Shown here: piece after piece, positions 25,709 to 35,410 of the stretch | Layout: each line of letters begins with the position of its first letter | Position numbering within the stretch: the first letter of the stretch is position 1 | Origin: Mitsuokella sp. oral taxon 131 str. W9106 | GTDB taxonomy: Bacteria; Bacillota; Negativicutes; Selenomonadales; Selenomonadaceae | Length of the DNA: 64,000 nt | Reading direction: 5' to 3' | Assembly: GCF_000469545.1 (NCBI RefSeq) | Contig: NZ_KI273065.1 | Coordinates: 124,001 to 188,000, forward strand | Notes under the pieces: generated by a model | What the model saw: the letters and a program-made list of their open reading frames with translations, nothing else | Told to the model about the DNA's origin: nothing | Databases searched by the model: none | Translations under genes and position numbers: made by a program

Positions 25709-26923
25709 ATGAAAAATCAAACTATCGTAAAATATTCCTTGCTTTGCGGGCTTTTTCTCGCGCTTCTTTCCGGAATAAGCTACTTTTTCGCCGAGCGGAA
25801 CATCGTGCTCGCCGCCTACGTTTTTTTCTCGGCACTCTTCTCATGCCTGCCGCTTCCCTACCTTCTCGCTTCCCCCATCGCCCGCATCCGAAGCCTGCGC
25901 CGCGCCCAAGAAGCGGGGATCACCATCCTGAATGCAGCAGTGCTTTCCCATTTTGCCGAGGCCAGCACGCTCGTCCTTGCCAAAAACGGCGTCATCACCT
26001 CGGGGCACCCGTACATTTCGGAACTCGTGCCGGAGGGAACGAGCCAGGCCTCGCTTCTCGCACTCGCAGCTTCGGCAGAACGCAAAGCCGAGCACCCCGT
26101 GGGGCGCGCTCTCCTTGCGACCGCCATGCAGAGGCGCTGCCGCCTGCAAAATGCCTCCGCCTTTTCTGAAGTAAAAGGGCGCGGCGCAGAAGCATTGATC
26201 GCAAGCACACCCGTACGCGTCGGCCACGCGGACTGGCTCATCGAAGAAGGCGTCGCCGTCAGCAAATCGCTTCTCGCGCGTGCCGGCAAGATCGCGGATG
26301 CGGGCATGACGCCGCTTTTTGTCAGCTATGGCAAGCATACGCGCGGCATCATCGCGATAAGAGACGATATCCCCGATGAAGTCGCGCCGTCGCTGCACCG
26401 CCTTCAGCGTCGCGGGCTCTCCGTCCATATGATGACAGGCGATCCGCTCCGCACGGCTTCTGCCATAAAAAAACAGCTTGCCTTGAACGGCGCAAGCGCC
26501 GCGCTCTCTCCGAGCGAAAAGGCGCGCGAAGTGCAGCTGCTGCGCACGCACGGCCATATCATCGCAATGATCGGAGCAGGCGCGCGCGACGCGGCAGCGC
26601 TCGGAGAAGCAGATGTCCGCATCCAACTCGTACGGAAAGGAAGCGATGCCGAATCACAACACGCAGCAGAACATACGGCATACGATGTGCGTTTGGAGAG
26701 CGGCCACATGGAAAGCCTTCTTTCGTTCCTTGCCATCAGCCGAAAATTTGCTTCGCTCACGCGCGAAAACCGCACGCTTGCCGTGCTGACGTGGATTCTC
26801 CTCGTCCCCGCTGCCACTGGCGTATTTCACCCGTTCGGCGCGCCGCTGGTGCCGCCGCTCATCACACTCCTAGGCGTGCTGCTCGCCAGCCTTCTCATCG
26901 TCTTGAATTCCCTCCGCGCATAG
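25709..26923 (+). CDS. Degenerate P-type ATPase homologue (catalytic Asp lost)
   Basis: 404 residues that align with the second half of a P1B (copper-type) ATPase: two N-terminal membrane helices (about 8-55), the segment after the ion helix, N- and P-domains, and two C-terminal helices (about 350-400). Key residues are missing. The CPx motif region reads SCLPLPYLLAS; DKTGT is AKNGV at 91-95, so the phosphorylated Asp is Ala; GDGxND is GAGARD. Retained are ERKAEHPVG (ATP-binding His-Pro loop) and MMTGDP. Helices 1-4 and the actuator domain are absent. It cannot act as a P-type pump; it may bind nucleotide. It precedes cydABDC on the same strand. ATG 25709 follows GGGAG. Confidence 0.8.
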   Translation: MKNQTIVKYSLLCGLFLALLSGISYFFAERNIVLAAYVFFSALFSCLPLPYLLASPIARIRSLRRAQEAGITILNAAVLSHFAEASTLVLAKNGVITSGHPYISELVPEGTSQASLLALAASAERKAEHPVGRALLATAMQRRCRLQNASAFSEVKGRGAEALIASTPVRVGHADWLIEEGVAVSKSLLARAGKIADAGMTPLFVSYGKHTRGIIAIRDDIPDEVAPSLHRLQRRGLSVHMMTGDPLRTASAIKKQLALNGASAALSPSEKAREVQLLRTHGHIIAMIGAGARDAAALGEADVRIQLVRKGSDAESQHAAEHTAYDVRLESGHMESLLSFLAISRKFASLTRENRTLAVLTWILLVPAATGVFHPFGAPLVPPLITLLGVLLASLLIVLNSLRA

Positions 26924-26974
26924 GCGTGTCATTCCAAGAAGAATCATTTTCCAAACGAAATCACTCTTCTCATA

Positions 26975-27003
26975 TTGTTTTCATATTGTATTTGCGCTAT
27001 AAT
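26975..27003 (+). promoter_or_regulatory. cydABDC promoter
   Basis: TTGTTT (26975-26980), 17-base spacer, TATAAT (26998-27003), about 55 bases upstream of cydA, so the operon need not be read from the pseudo-ATPase gene. Confidence 0.7.
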
Positions 27004-27057
27004 AGGAAGAGTGGGTGTGATATATCTTTAGGAAAAGCAAAAAGGGGGACAAACTGA

Positions 27058-28425
27058 ATGGATGCAATCATCCTATCCCGATGGCAGTTCGCCATCACGA
27101 CCACCTATCACTTCCTGTTCATCCCGGTAACACTGGGGCTCTCCTTCTTCCTCGCACTGCTCGAGACGTGCTACGTGCGGACGAAGCGACCGGAATGGAA
27201 GGAAACCTGCCGCAAGCTCCTGCGTTTCTTCGGTACAATCTTCATCGTCAACTTCTCGATGGGCGTTGTCACCGGCATCGTGCAGGAATTCCACTTCGGC
27301 ATGAACTGGTCGGAATACTCGCGTTTTATGGGCGACATCTTCGGAGCTCCGCTCGCGCTCGAGGCACTCACGGCATTCTTCCTCGAGTCGACCTTCCTCG
27401 GCATTTGGATTTTCGGCTGGAACAAGCTGCCGGAGAAACTGCACTGCGCCGTCCTTTGGATTGTCGCACTCGGCAGCAATCTCTCCGCGTTTTGGATCCT
27501 CATCGCAAACTCCTTCATGCAGCATCCGGTCGGCTACGCCATCCGCAACGGACGCGCTGAAATGACGGACTTTTTCACGCTCGTCACGAATCATTACTTC
27601 CTCGGCGAGTATTCGCATACGTTCTTCGCCGGCATGACGACGACCGGCTTCCTCATCCTTGCGGTCTCCGCATGGAAGATCGCGCACGACGAGAAGTCGC
27701 GCGCTGCGTTCACACAGTCGATGAAAGCTGCCGCACTCTTCATGATCATCGGCCTTCTCGGCGTCATAGGCAGCGGTCACATGCACGCGCAGTACATCGC
27801 ACAGGCGAATCCGATGAAGCTCTCCTCGATGGAGGCACTTTGGGAAACGGAAGATCCGGCTCCTTTCGCCATCGTCGCGGACATCAACCAAGAGACGCAC
27901 AAGAACGACAGCGAGATCACCGTGCCGGGCGTTTTCTCCTTCATGGTCTACAATAAATTCGATGGGGCGATCCGCGGCATCAATGACCTGCAGAAGGAGT
28001 ATTCCGAAAAGTACGGTCCCGGCGAGTACCGCCCCAACGTCACAGCGCTATTTTGGAGCTTCCGCATCATGATCGGTCTTGGCGGTCTCATGATGCTCAT
28101 CGCGATTTTCTTCGGCTATCTCGCATGGACGAATCGTCCGCTCGCATGCCCGTGTCTCTTGAAGATCCTGCCTTGGCTCATGCCGATCCCCTACATCGCG
28201 AACTCTTTCGGCTGGTACGTCGCGGAGGGCGGTCGCCAGCCTTGGCTCGTCGTCGGGCTGCAGCGGACGGCGGAAGGCATCTCGCCGAACCTCACGGGGG
28301 CAGAAGTCTGGTTCACGATGATTGGCTTCACTGTAACGTATCTCCTGCTCGCGATTGCGGCGCTTTGGATCGTCTTCCGCTTCGTCCGAAAGACGCAGGT
28401 CATCTCCGAAGGGAGGGATGCATGA
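27058..28425 (+). CDS. cydA: Cytochrome bd ubiquinol oxidase subunit I
   Basis: Quinol-oxidising, oxygen-reducing subunit of the bd terminal oxidase in the inner membrane. 455 residues, about nine helices. TTYHFLFIPVTLG near residue 18 provides the haem ligand His; SWYVAEGGRQPW-type block appears as GWYVAEGGRQPWLVVG; the quinol loop is short (shorter than the ~520-residue E. coli protein). The ribosome site AAAAGGGGGAC precedes the ATG. Gives an otherwise fermentative, microaerobe-tolerant cell the ability to consume oxygen (inference). Confidence 0.97.
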   Translation: MDAIILSRWQFAITTTYHFLFIPVTLGLSFFLALLETCYVRTKRPEWKETCRKLLRFFGTIFIVNFSMGVVTGIVQEFHFGMNWSEYSRFMGDIFGAPLALEALTAFFLESTFLGIWIFGWNKLPEKLHCAVLWIVALGSNLSAFWILIANSFMQHPVGYAIRNGRAEMTDFFTLVTNHYFLGEYSHTFFAGMTTTGFLILAVSAWKIAHDEKSRAAFTQSMKAAALFMIIGLLGVIGSGHMHAQYIAQANPMKLSSMEALWETEDPAPFAIVADINQETHKNDSEITVPGVFSFMVYNKFDGAIRGINDLQKEYSEKYGPGEYRPNVTALFWSFRIMIGLGGLMMLIAIFFGYLAWTNRPLACPCLLKILPWLMPIPYIANSFGWYVAEGGRQPWLVVGLQRTAEGISPNLTGAEVWFTMIGFTVTYLLLAIAALWIVFRFVRKTQVISEGRDA

Positions 28426-29438
28426 TGGATCTCAATACGCTTTGGTTTCTTTTGATTGTCGTGCTCTTCACGGGATTCTTTTTCCTAGAAGGCTTTGACT
28501 ACGGCGTCGGTGCGCTGACGCCCTTCCTCTCCCCGCATGACCGCGATCGTTCCATTTTCCTGCGCACGATCACGCCCGTATGGGACGGCAACGAGGTTTG
28601 GATGATCACGGCGGGCGGCGCGCTCTTCGCGGCATTCCCGCACGTCTACTCGACGATGTTCGCGACGTTCTACCTCGCGCTCTTTCTTATGCTCTTCGCG
28701 CTCATCCTGCGCGGCGTTGCATTTGACTTCCGCGCGCGCTATGACGCGCCGTGCTGGCGCCACGGCTGGGAAGCGGCAATCGCCTTCGGCAGCGTCGTCC
28801 CCGCATTCCTTTGGGGCGTCGCCATCACGAACCTCATCGCAGGCATCGCCATTAACGAGAAGATGATTTACACGGGCGGTTTCTTCGATCTCCTGACGCC
28901 GTACACGGTCGTCGGAGGCATGACCTTCCTCTTCGTCTTCCTCTTCCACGGCGCTTCGTTCCTCTCGTTCCGTGTCGTTGATTTTGGGCTCGTCCGCCGC
29001 GCGCAGCAGCTCGGCATCAAGCTCGGCACAATCGCTGCGCTTCTCTTCGTTCTCTGCATGGCCATGACGCTCCAGTACACGGATCTCTTCCATAGCACAC
29101 TCGCTGCGGTCGCGCTCATCGCGGCAGCCGTGATCTTCGTCATCGGCATCGCAAGTCTCGCAAAAGGCAATGGAAAGCCGGCTTTCGTTTGCTCGTCGCT
29201 CGCCATCGTCCTGACGACGGTCGCCTTCTTCGCCGGTCTATTCCCGCGCCTCATGGTATCGAGCCTGAATCCGGCATGGAGCCTGACGATCACGAACGCG
29301 TCTTCTACGCCGTACACGCTCTCGGTCATGACCGTCGCAGCCTGCATCTTCGTTCCGATCGTGCTCATTTACCAGTGCTGGTCGTACTACATTTTCCGCA
29401 AGCGCATTACGGAAAAGGATGCCGAAGAACACTATTGA
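28422..29438 (+). CDS. cydB: Cytochrome bd ubiquinol oxidase subunit II
   Basis: Membrane partner of CydA. 338 residues starting MMDLNTLWFLLIV; FFLEGFDYGVGAL and VWDGNEVWMITAGGALFAAFP are the standard signatures, followed by about eight helices. The ATG at 28422 overlaps the cydA stop (ATGA), with GGGAGG upstream, so translation is coupled. Confidence 0.97.
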   Translation: MMDLNTLWFLLIVVLFTGFFFLEGFDYGVGALTPFLSPHDRDRSIFLRTITPVWDGNEVWMITAGGALFAAFPHVYSTMFATFYLALFLMLFALILRGVAFDFRARYDAPCWRHGWEAAIAFGSVVPAFLWGVAITNLIAGIAINEKMIYTGGFFDLLTPYTVVGGMTFLFVFLFHGASFLSFRVVDFGLVRRAQQLGIKLGTIAALLFVLCMAMTLQYTDLFHSTLAAVALIAAAVIFVIGIASLAKGNGKPAFVCSSLAIVLTTVAFFAGLFPRLMVSSLNPAWSLTITNASSTPYTLSVMTVAACIFVPIVLIYQCWSYYIFRKRITEKDAEEHY

Positions 29439-29456
29439 TCTACCGCAAGAGGTCCT

Positions 29457-31097
29457 ATGAACGTAACGAACAGCTTTCTGCTACGCAGCCTAAAACCGCA
29501 TAAAGGCGAGCGAATCCGCTTGCTCCTCATAGAAACCACCCGTGCCGTCGCGACGATTGCAGCGGCAGGAGCAGGTGCCTACGCAATGGACGGCGTGTTC
29601 CTCGCACATAAGGGCCGAATGGAAACAGCACCAGTTCTACTGGTGCTGTTTCTTCTCATGATCCTTCCGCCGCTTCTCACCCCCGTGCGCGAGCGAATAT
29701 CGCAGCGGCTATCCACCGCGCTGCGAACGGAAACCAGAGCGCAGCTTCATGCGCAGATGCTGACGGGCAAAGCGGAAGCGGCAGAAGTACGCCGCCGCAT
29801 TCTTCCGCTCGCACGCGAGGAAACGGATGCGCTCGACCTTTGGTTCAGCCGCGTCCTCCCCGTCCTCCTTGCAATCGTCACCAAGATGCCCATCGCGCTT
29901 ATCGCTGCGGCTATCGCCGATCCCGTCACGGGGCTTTTCATGTTCGTGACGATGCCGATTGCCCCCTTTCTGCTCTACCTCATCGGACGCGTCACGCGCG
30001 TAGCGAGCGAGGCGCAGTGGAAGCGCATGGAGTCGCTTGCCGCACGCTTTGGCGAGCTCCTCCGAACGCTCCCTGCACTGAAGATTTTCCGTCAGGCCGA
30101 GGCGCAGCGAAAAACCGTCGAAGTGCTCAGCGAAACCTTCTCCGCGTCTGCCCTTCGCGTCCTCCAGCTTTCCTTTATCTCCGCCTTTGCGCTCGAACTC
30201 ATCACAACGCTGGCGATCGCGATCATCGCCGTCAGCATCGGCTTTCGCCTGCTCTACGGGCAGATGGATTTTCGCGTCGCGTTCTTCGTCCTGCTCGTCA
30301 CGCCCGAGTTCTATCAGCCGCTTCGTCAAGCGGGAACGGCATTCCACAGCGCGATGACGGCATGGACGGCAGAGTCGAACCTCCGCGCTGTTCTTTCAAA
30401 AGAAAGGATGCCATACGCGATAGAGTATCCTAATTTGCCGCCGGATATGCAGCCCGCTCTTCTAGAAGCGCACGGGCTTTCGTTCCACTACCCGAACAGC
30501 CGCACGTACCTGTTCCGCGATTTCAATTTGAAACTCGAACCAGGCGTCACCATCGTCAAAGGGCCGAGCGGCTGCGGGAAATCGACGCTTATACGCCTTC
30601 TCGCAGGGCTGCTCCAACCGTGCGAAGGGCAGGTCACGGTCGGTACCTCTCCCCTCTCCGCGCTCTCCATGGAAGCGGTTTCTTTCCCGATCAGCTACGT
30701 GCCGCAAGAACCGCATCTCTTTGCCGGCACGCTCGCAGAAAACGTCACGCTCTTTCACGCGACAGACGAAGCCGATGTCGAAATCGCCATTCGCCATGCC
30801 GCGCTCGGGAAATGGCTCGATTCCCTTCCGCATGGCCTCGCTGCACGCCTTGGCGAGGGTGGTCAGACGCTCTCCCAAGGACAGCGAAAACGGCTCGGCA
30901 TCGCGCGTGCACTGCTGCAAAATCGCCCCATCGTGCTTCTCGATGAGCCGACGGCAGGTCTTGACGCAGTGACGCAGGAGACGGTACGTGACACGCTTTT
31001 TGCCCTTTGCACAGGACGCACTGCGCTAGTCGTCAGCCACGACGAAGCGATTTGCGCCATGGCGAACCGCGTGATCGACTGGGAGGTGATCGCATGA
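29457..31097 (+). CDS. cydD: ABC transporter CydD for bd oxidase assembly
   Basis: Half of the heterodimeric CydDC transporter, which exports cysteine/glutathione or handles haem in E. coli and is needed for bd oxidase assembly. 546 residues: membrane domain (about 20-320, six helices) and ATPase domain with GPSGCGKST, YVPQEPHLFAGTLAENV, signature LSQGQRKRLGIARA, LLDEPTAGLD and VVSHDE. All catalytic motifs intact. Overlaps cydC by ATGA. Confidence 0.95.
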   Translation: MNVTNSFLLRSLKPHKGERIRLLLIETTRAVATIAAAGAGAYAMDGVFLAHKGRMETAPVLLVLFLLMILPPLLTPVRERISQRLSTALRTETRAQLHAQMLTGKAEAAEVRRRILPLAREETDALDLWFSRVLPVLLAIVTKMPIALIAAAIADPVTGLFMFVTMPIAPFLLYLIGRVTRVASEAQWKRMESLAARFGELLRTLPALKIFRQAEAQRKTVEVLSETFSASALRVLQLSFISAFALELITTLAIAIIAVSIGFRLLYGQMDFRVAFFVLLVTPEFYQPLRQAGTAFHSAMTAWTAESNLRAVLSKERMPYAIEYPNLPPDMQPALLEAHGLSFHYPNSRTYLFRDFNLKLEPGVTIVKGPSGCGKSTLIRLLAGLLQPCEGQVTVGTSPLSALSMEAVSFPISYVPQEPHLFAGTLAENVTLFHATDEADVEIAIRHAALGKWLDSLPHGLAARLGEGGQTLSQGQRKRLGIARALLQNRPIVLLDEPTAGLDAVTQETVRDTLFALCTGRTALVVSHDEAICAMANRVIDWEVIA

Positions 31098-32716
31098 ATC
31101 GAGCTCTCTGCGCATGGCGGCAGATCGTTTCACTCGTATCGCCGCTTTCCATCGTTCCAGTCGTCTTCGTCAGTCTCCTCGCGGCAGGCACGAGCATTGG
31201 TCTCTTGGGCGCATCCGCATGGCTCATCGCAAGTGCGGCGCTCATGCCGCCGCTCTACACACTCTCGCTCGGCATCACTGCCGTACGTGCCTTCGGTATC
31301 GGCCGTGCGGCATTTCGCTACGCAGAGCGCTACCTATCGCACAGCCTCGCCTTTTCGGGGCTCACGCACATCCGCCTGCATCTCTACGACCGCGCCGCTG
31401 CGCTCCTCCCCATGCGCACGGGTCTCATGCGTCAAGGCGAATTCCTGCACGATCTTCTCGTCGGTGCAGACGCCCTGCGCGACTTCTTCATCCGCGCGAT
31501 TCTGCCGCCGCTTGCAGTCGGCATCCTGACGGGAATCGCGACGGTGCTTCTCTATGTGCAGATCGGCTATGCAGCAATCCTTCTTCCGCTTTTGTTCTTC
31601 ATTCGTCTCATCATCGCTTGGCACGTCAAGACCGAAAACGAAGAAGCGCGGCGCGCGGAGGACGGTGCCTATCGCAGTGCGCTCCTCGATGCGTCAGCCG
31701 GCGCAGACGAACTTGCCTGTGCAGGCGCGGCGCCGGCACGCGAGCACCTTTTCCTGCCTGCCCGTGACCTCGTTAAAAAAGACGAATACGCGCACCTGCG
31801 TGAGACGCAGACGGATGCGCTGCAGTCTGTCTTTGACGCAGCCGTTTTCATCCTGCTGCTTGCTGCTCTGATTCCAAGCATTCCTGCCGGCACACTTACC
31901 GGCATCGGTCTCGCCGTCTGGTTTCTCGTGCTCCAGTCTCTCCTAGCCGAATACCGCACGCTGCCCGATGCCGTAAGGCAAGCACAGCAAAGCGCGGCCG
32001 CCGCCCTTCGCCTTCTCGCCCCCGTCGAGTACGAACCATCCGCGGCACAGGCAGCGCAGGATGACAACATGATGCAAAACGGAACCGAGGAACCCTCAGC
32101 CGCGCACGCCCTCCTCACCGTCCGCAGCCTCTGCTTCTCCTACACACCTGCCCAGCACTTGCTGAAAGACTTTTCCTTTTCCGTAGCACGTGGAGCGCAT
32201 ACCGCCATCTACGGCACGAGCGGCGCAGGAAAGACGACGCTCGCGCAGCTCCTGCTCGGCGTTTGGAAGCCCGACAGCGGGCAGATTATGCGCGGCCCTG
32301 GCGTGGAGATTGCAGGACTTCCGCAAGGAAGCGTCCTCTTCTCACAATCCATCCGCGAAAATTTCCGTCGTTTCCGTCCATGCGCAGACGAAGCCGCCAT
32401 CTTCCGCGCCCTCGAAATCGCCCAGCTCCTCCCCGTTGTGGAGACAATGGCGTGCGGCATCGATACCCCCATCGGCGAAGACGGATCCTTTCTTTCCGGC
32501 GGACAGCGCACACGCCTGTTAACCGCCCTCGCATCTGCAGGCGAAGAATGTCTCGTCCTGCTCGACGAACCGACGCTCGGGCTCGACGCAAAGACTGCCT
32601 CTCGCCTGACTGCATCCCTATTCCGCTATGCGAAGGAATGCCATAAGACGCTCCTCGTCATCACGCACGACGAGAGTCTGCGCGACTCGTTCAAGCAAAC
32701 GATTCACCTTGCATAG
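31094..32716 (+). CDS. cydC: ABC transporter CydC for bd oxidase assembly
   Basis: Second half of CydDC. 540 residues: six-helix membrane domain (about 15-300) with AERYLSHSLAFSGLTHIR, then ATPase domain with GTSGAGKTT, signature LSGGQRTRL, LLDEPTLGLD and VITHDE. ATG 31094 overlaps the cydD stop. Last gene of the operon, followed by a strong terminator. Confidence 0.95.
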   Translation: MNRALCAWRQIVSLVSPLSIVPVVFVSLLAAGTSIGLLGASAWLIASAALMPPLYTLSLGITAVRAFGIGRAAFRYAERYLSHSLAFSGLTHIRLHLYDRAAALLPMRTGLMRQGEFLHDLLVGADALRDFFIRAILPPLAVGILTGIATVLLYVQIGYAAILLPLLFFIRLIIAWHVKTENEEARRAEDGAYRSALLDASAGADELACAGAAPAREHLFLPARDLVKKDEYAHLRETQTDALQSVFDAAVFILLLAALIPSIPAGTLTGIGLAVWFLVLQSLLAEYRTLPDAVRQAQQSAAAALRLLAPVEYEPSAAQAAQDDNMMQNGTEEPSAAHALLTVRSLCFSYTPAQHLLKDFSFSVARGAHTAIYGTSGAGKTTLAQLLLGVWKPDSGQIMRGPGVEIAGLPQGSVLFSQSIRENFRRFRPCADEAAIFRALEIAQLLPVVETMACGIDTPIGEDGSFLSGGQRTRLLTALASAGEECLVLLDEPTLGLDAKTASRLTASLFRYAKECHKTLLVITHDESLRDSFKQTIHLA

Positions 32717-32730
32717 ACCGCTTTTGCCAA

Positions 32731-32770
32731 AAAAAGAGAACCATCATTTTGATGTGACGGTTCTCTTTTT
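32731..32770 (+). terminator. cyd operon terminator
   Basis: Perfect arms AAAAAGAGAACC (32731-32742) and GGTTCTCTTTTT (32759-32770), 16-base loop, 15 bases after the cydC stop. Confidence 0.88.
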
Positions 32771-32804
32771 CTGGCACGTGATGGGCACGAACAAACACAC
32801 GATT

Positions 32805-33322
32805 CTATGCCCTCAGCATCTTTTTTACTTGCTTGACCATGCTCGGATAATCGGCCGTCTGAAAGTCCGTCACATCGATTTCAAGCAATGTACCCATCCT
32901 AAATCCCATATAGTCCCGATCAAGGCATCATGCACAAAATGCCTCAAAGGGCACAAGATCGTCCGCCGTACTTCGATCCGGCTCAGGGTCTTCCTTATGG
33001 TAAGAAGAAAATATGTGCCCTCTATGCCGCGCGGGATCGAGATCCCGCTCCCTTTGCCGCTTGAAAAGAAGCTCAAGCGGTGCGGTGAGACGGATGGTAA
33101 TGATGCGATAGCAAAAGCGATCGGCCAGATCCTGCAGTTTCGCTTTTTGCTTATAGCTGAAGGGATAATCGGACATCACCAAATTCCCTTCTTCCATGGC
33201 GGACGATAAGGCATCATAATACGCTTCCCACGCCTTTGCAGTTAGTGCATCCTTCTCAGCAAGATTGTCAAAACCGACACAGTCAAAAAGCGTTTCTCGA
33301 ATATCGTCCGGCGATACCATTC
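32805..33322 (-). pseudogene. Remnant of a P-loop kinase: no N-terminus, one internal stop
   Basis: In one frame the minus strand reads like the C-terminal two thirds of a small P-loop kinase of the AAA/cytidylate-kinase-like type (VSPDDIRETLFDCVGF, MSDYPFSYKQKAKL, IRLTAPLELLFKRQRERD, then GTLLEIDVTDF and a final KQVKKMLRA ending at TAG 32805-32807). A TGA at 32928-32930 interrupts it after PFEAFCA; the residues beyond (CLDRDYMGF) continue the domain, so this looks like a CGA-to-TGA nonsense change. Upstream of about 33322 the frame is not kinase-like and the P-loop is missing. Identity of the family is from memory. Confidence 0.75.
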
Positions 33323-33334
33323 GGATCGCGGGGA

Positions 33335-34111
33335 CTATTCCAATTCTTCTGACGCATACTCCACGGTCGCCGAATTGCCAAGCCGTTTCAGGACGATCAA
33401 TATATGAAGCACAATGCCGCGAAATGCCATGTCGGAAAGCGTGATGTCATGGTTCAGGATTGCCTTACGTACAATATCCTGAACTTTCTGTATTTCTTCT
33501 TGAGAAAATATTCCCTGATAAAATTTGTTGTTCGAGAAATCCAGCAGGTTGTCTTGGGAAAAAATCTTCTCCGCAATGCACCGACGGATTCGGCTCTCAT
33601 CTCCTTCCAAGTGAATCTTGTTGCTTCGGTCTGCAAGCAGTTCGATTCCGACGTCTGATAAAATTTGTTGTATTTCCTTCCAGTAACTCTTCAATGTCGA
33701 AAGACTGATGTATAAATCATCGGCAAGATCCCATTGGCTGAGCCTCTCTTTGCGCAGCGCCAAAATCAAGAGATTTGCCACGATGTAATCGATTCGGTCC
33801 TTGCGTCCTGTCGGCACAATTTTCCCACAGGATTCATGCAGGCTGCTTTTTTGCTCCCGTACGTGCTGCTGGCAAAATTCGTGCCACGCTTTTTCATTCA
33901 AGATGCGAAGCGTATAGCCAACACGAGGCCTGCCCTCCACGATTGCACCGTGGTGCCGCAGCACTCCTTCCAATTCCTGCATATCGTTGCGGACGGTGTG
34001 CGAACTGACACCCATATAAGCAGCTAATTCCTTGCTCGTCATGCTCCGATTGGATTCCACAAACACCTTGATCAGCTTGGCAACACGACTGCCCAAAATA
34101 TGCTCCTGCAT
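33335..34111 (-). pseudogene. Truncated PRD-containing (BglG/LicR-type) PTS regulator
   Basis: 258 residues: HTH at about 20-45 (MTSKELAAYMGVSSHTVRND), second HTH near 128-150 (LSQWDLADDLYISLSTLKSY), and most of a first PTS-regulation domain (FYQGIFSQEEIQKVQ to DMAFRGIVLHILIVLKRLGN). It stops at TAG 33335, where full regulators of this family (about 630-700 residues) continue with PRD2 and EIIB/EIIA-like domains. Directly beyond the stop the kinase remnant begins, so a deletion seems to have joined two genes. GAAAGGTG before the ATG and the intact HTH mean a short DNA-binding protein may still be made. Confidence 0.75.
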
Positions 34112-34174
34112 ATCAGTTCACCTTCTTTCTGTCTTATATTATACGTGTTTCCTATCGATTTCATAGGCAAATAA

Positions 34175-34250
34175 TTGACGCATTTCAAACGAAATGCGCC
34201 AATGACACAAAAAAAGAGACCGTGCAGGATAATCCCTGCAGCAGCCTCTT
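34175..34250 (-). terminator. Two hairpins after the decarboxylase operon
   Basis: First, on the minus strand, a stem around TGCAGG/CCTGCA (about 34214-34250) followed by TCTCTTTTTTT, a good terminator just after the oadB-like stop. Then a second stem with arms 34175-34186 and 34191-34202 (11 of 12 matching, 4-base loop). Confidence 0.75.
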
Positions 34251-34261
34251 ATCGATACAAT

Positions 34262-35392
34262 TTACTTGAGCATCGCGAGCATCGTGCCAGCAGCTACTGC
34301 CGTGCCTATGACGCCTGCGACGTTCGGTCCCATGGCGTGCATGAGCAGATAGTTGCCGGGCTTTGCCTTCATGCCGACGACCTGGCTCACGCGTGCTGCC
34401 ATCGGAACGGCGGAAACGCCTGCCGAGCCGATGAGTGGATTGATCTTCCATCCGGAGGTGCGGCACATGATCTTGCCGAAGATGACCCCGCCTGCCGTAC
34501 CGAAGATGAAGGCGATGAGACCAAGCACGATGATGAGAAGCGTCTGCGGAACGAGGAAACTCTCCGCGCTCATCGTCATGCCTGTGCCGGTCGCAAGGAA
34601 GATCGTGACGATGTTGCACAGCGAGTTCTGCGCCGTATCCGAAAGACGATCCATGACGCCCGACTCGCGGAAAAGGTTGCCGAGCATCAGCATGCCAAGC
34701 AGCGATGCGATAGGCGGCAGCAGCAAGCTGATGAGGATCGCCGAAATGATCGGAAAGCAGACGCGTTCAAACTTCGTGACGGGACGCATCTGCTCCATAA
34801 CGACTTCGCGCTCCTTCTGCGTCGTCAAGAGCTTCATGACAGGCGGCTGAATGAGCGGAACGAGCGACATGTAGGAGTACGCCGCAACGGCGATCGCACC
34901 GAGCAGATGCGGTGCCATCTGAATCGAGAGATAAATGGCAGTCGGTCCGTCCGCCCCGCCGATGATGCCGATCGCACCCGCTTCCTGCACCGTAAAGCCG
35001 AGGAACATCGCGCCGACGAGCGCGACGAACACGCCGATCTGCGCCGCTGCACCCATGAGCAGCGTTGCAGGGCGCGCAATGAGCGGCCCGAAGTCCGTCA
35101 TCGCACCGATTCCAAGAAAGATCAGCGGTGGGAAAATCTCATTGGCGATGCCGTAGTGGATCGCCTGCATGAGCCCCGGTTCTTCGAGAAAGCCCGTGCG
35201 CGGGAAGTTCGCGAGAATGCAGCCGAATGCGATCGGGCCCAAAAGCAGCGGTTCAAACTCCTTGACAATCGCAAGGTAAAGGAGCACGAGACCGACTGCG
35301 ATCATGATCGCATGGCCGCCGGTAAAAGCCGAAAATCCGCTGTCATGCCAAACGGCCTGCAGCGATACGGCAAATGCATTAAATAATTCCAT
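34262..35392 (-). CDS. Na+-translocating decarboxylase beta subunit
   Basis: Membrane subunit that couples decarboxylation of a carboxybiotin (oxaloacetate, methylmalonyl-CoA or glutaconyl-CoA systems) to Na+ export. 376 residues, about nine helices; conserved [15 protein letters not shown] holds the Na+-site Asp, and [16 protein letters not shown] and [11 protein letters not shown] are family blocks. No alpha (transferase) or biotin-carrier gene is in view, so the substrate cannot be assigned; in propionate-forming Negativicutes methylmalonyl-CoA is plausible. Follows the OadG-type gene by 18 bases. Confidence 0.94.
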   Translation of the reverse strand: MELFNAFAVSLQAVWHDSGFSAFTGGHAIMIAVGLVLLYLAIVKEFEPLLLGPIAFGCILANFPRTGFLEEPGLMQAIHYGIANEIFPPLIFLGIGAMTDFGPLIARPATLLMGAAAQIGVFVALVGAMFLGFTVQEAGAIGIIGGADGPTAIYLSIQMAPHLLGAIAVAAYSYMSLVPLIQPPVMKLLTTQKEREVVMEQMRPVTKFERVCFPIISAILISLLLPPIASLLGMLMLGNLFRESGVMDRLSDTAQNSLCNIVTIFLATGTGMTMSAESFLVPQTLLIIVLGLIAFIFGTAGGVIFGKIMCRTSGWKINPLIGSAGVSAVPMAARVSQVVGMKAKPGNYLLMHAMGPNVAGVIGTAVAAGTMLAMLK

Positions 35393-35410
35393 TTTTTCTC
35401 CTCCTTTCCC

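Noticed and set aside
32928-32930. TGA in the kinase remnant read as selenocysteine
   Set aside because: No SECIS-like hairpin is evident after it, the position is normally not Cys or Sec, and the N-terminus of the gene is also missing, so a nonsense mutation is simpler.
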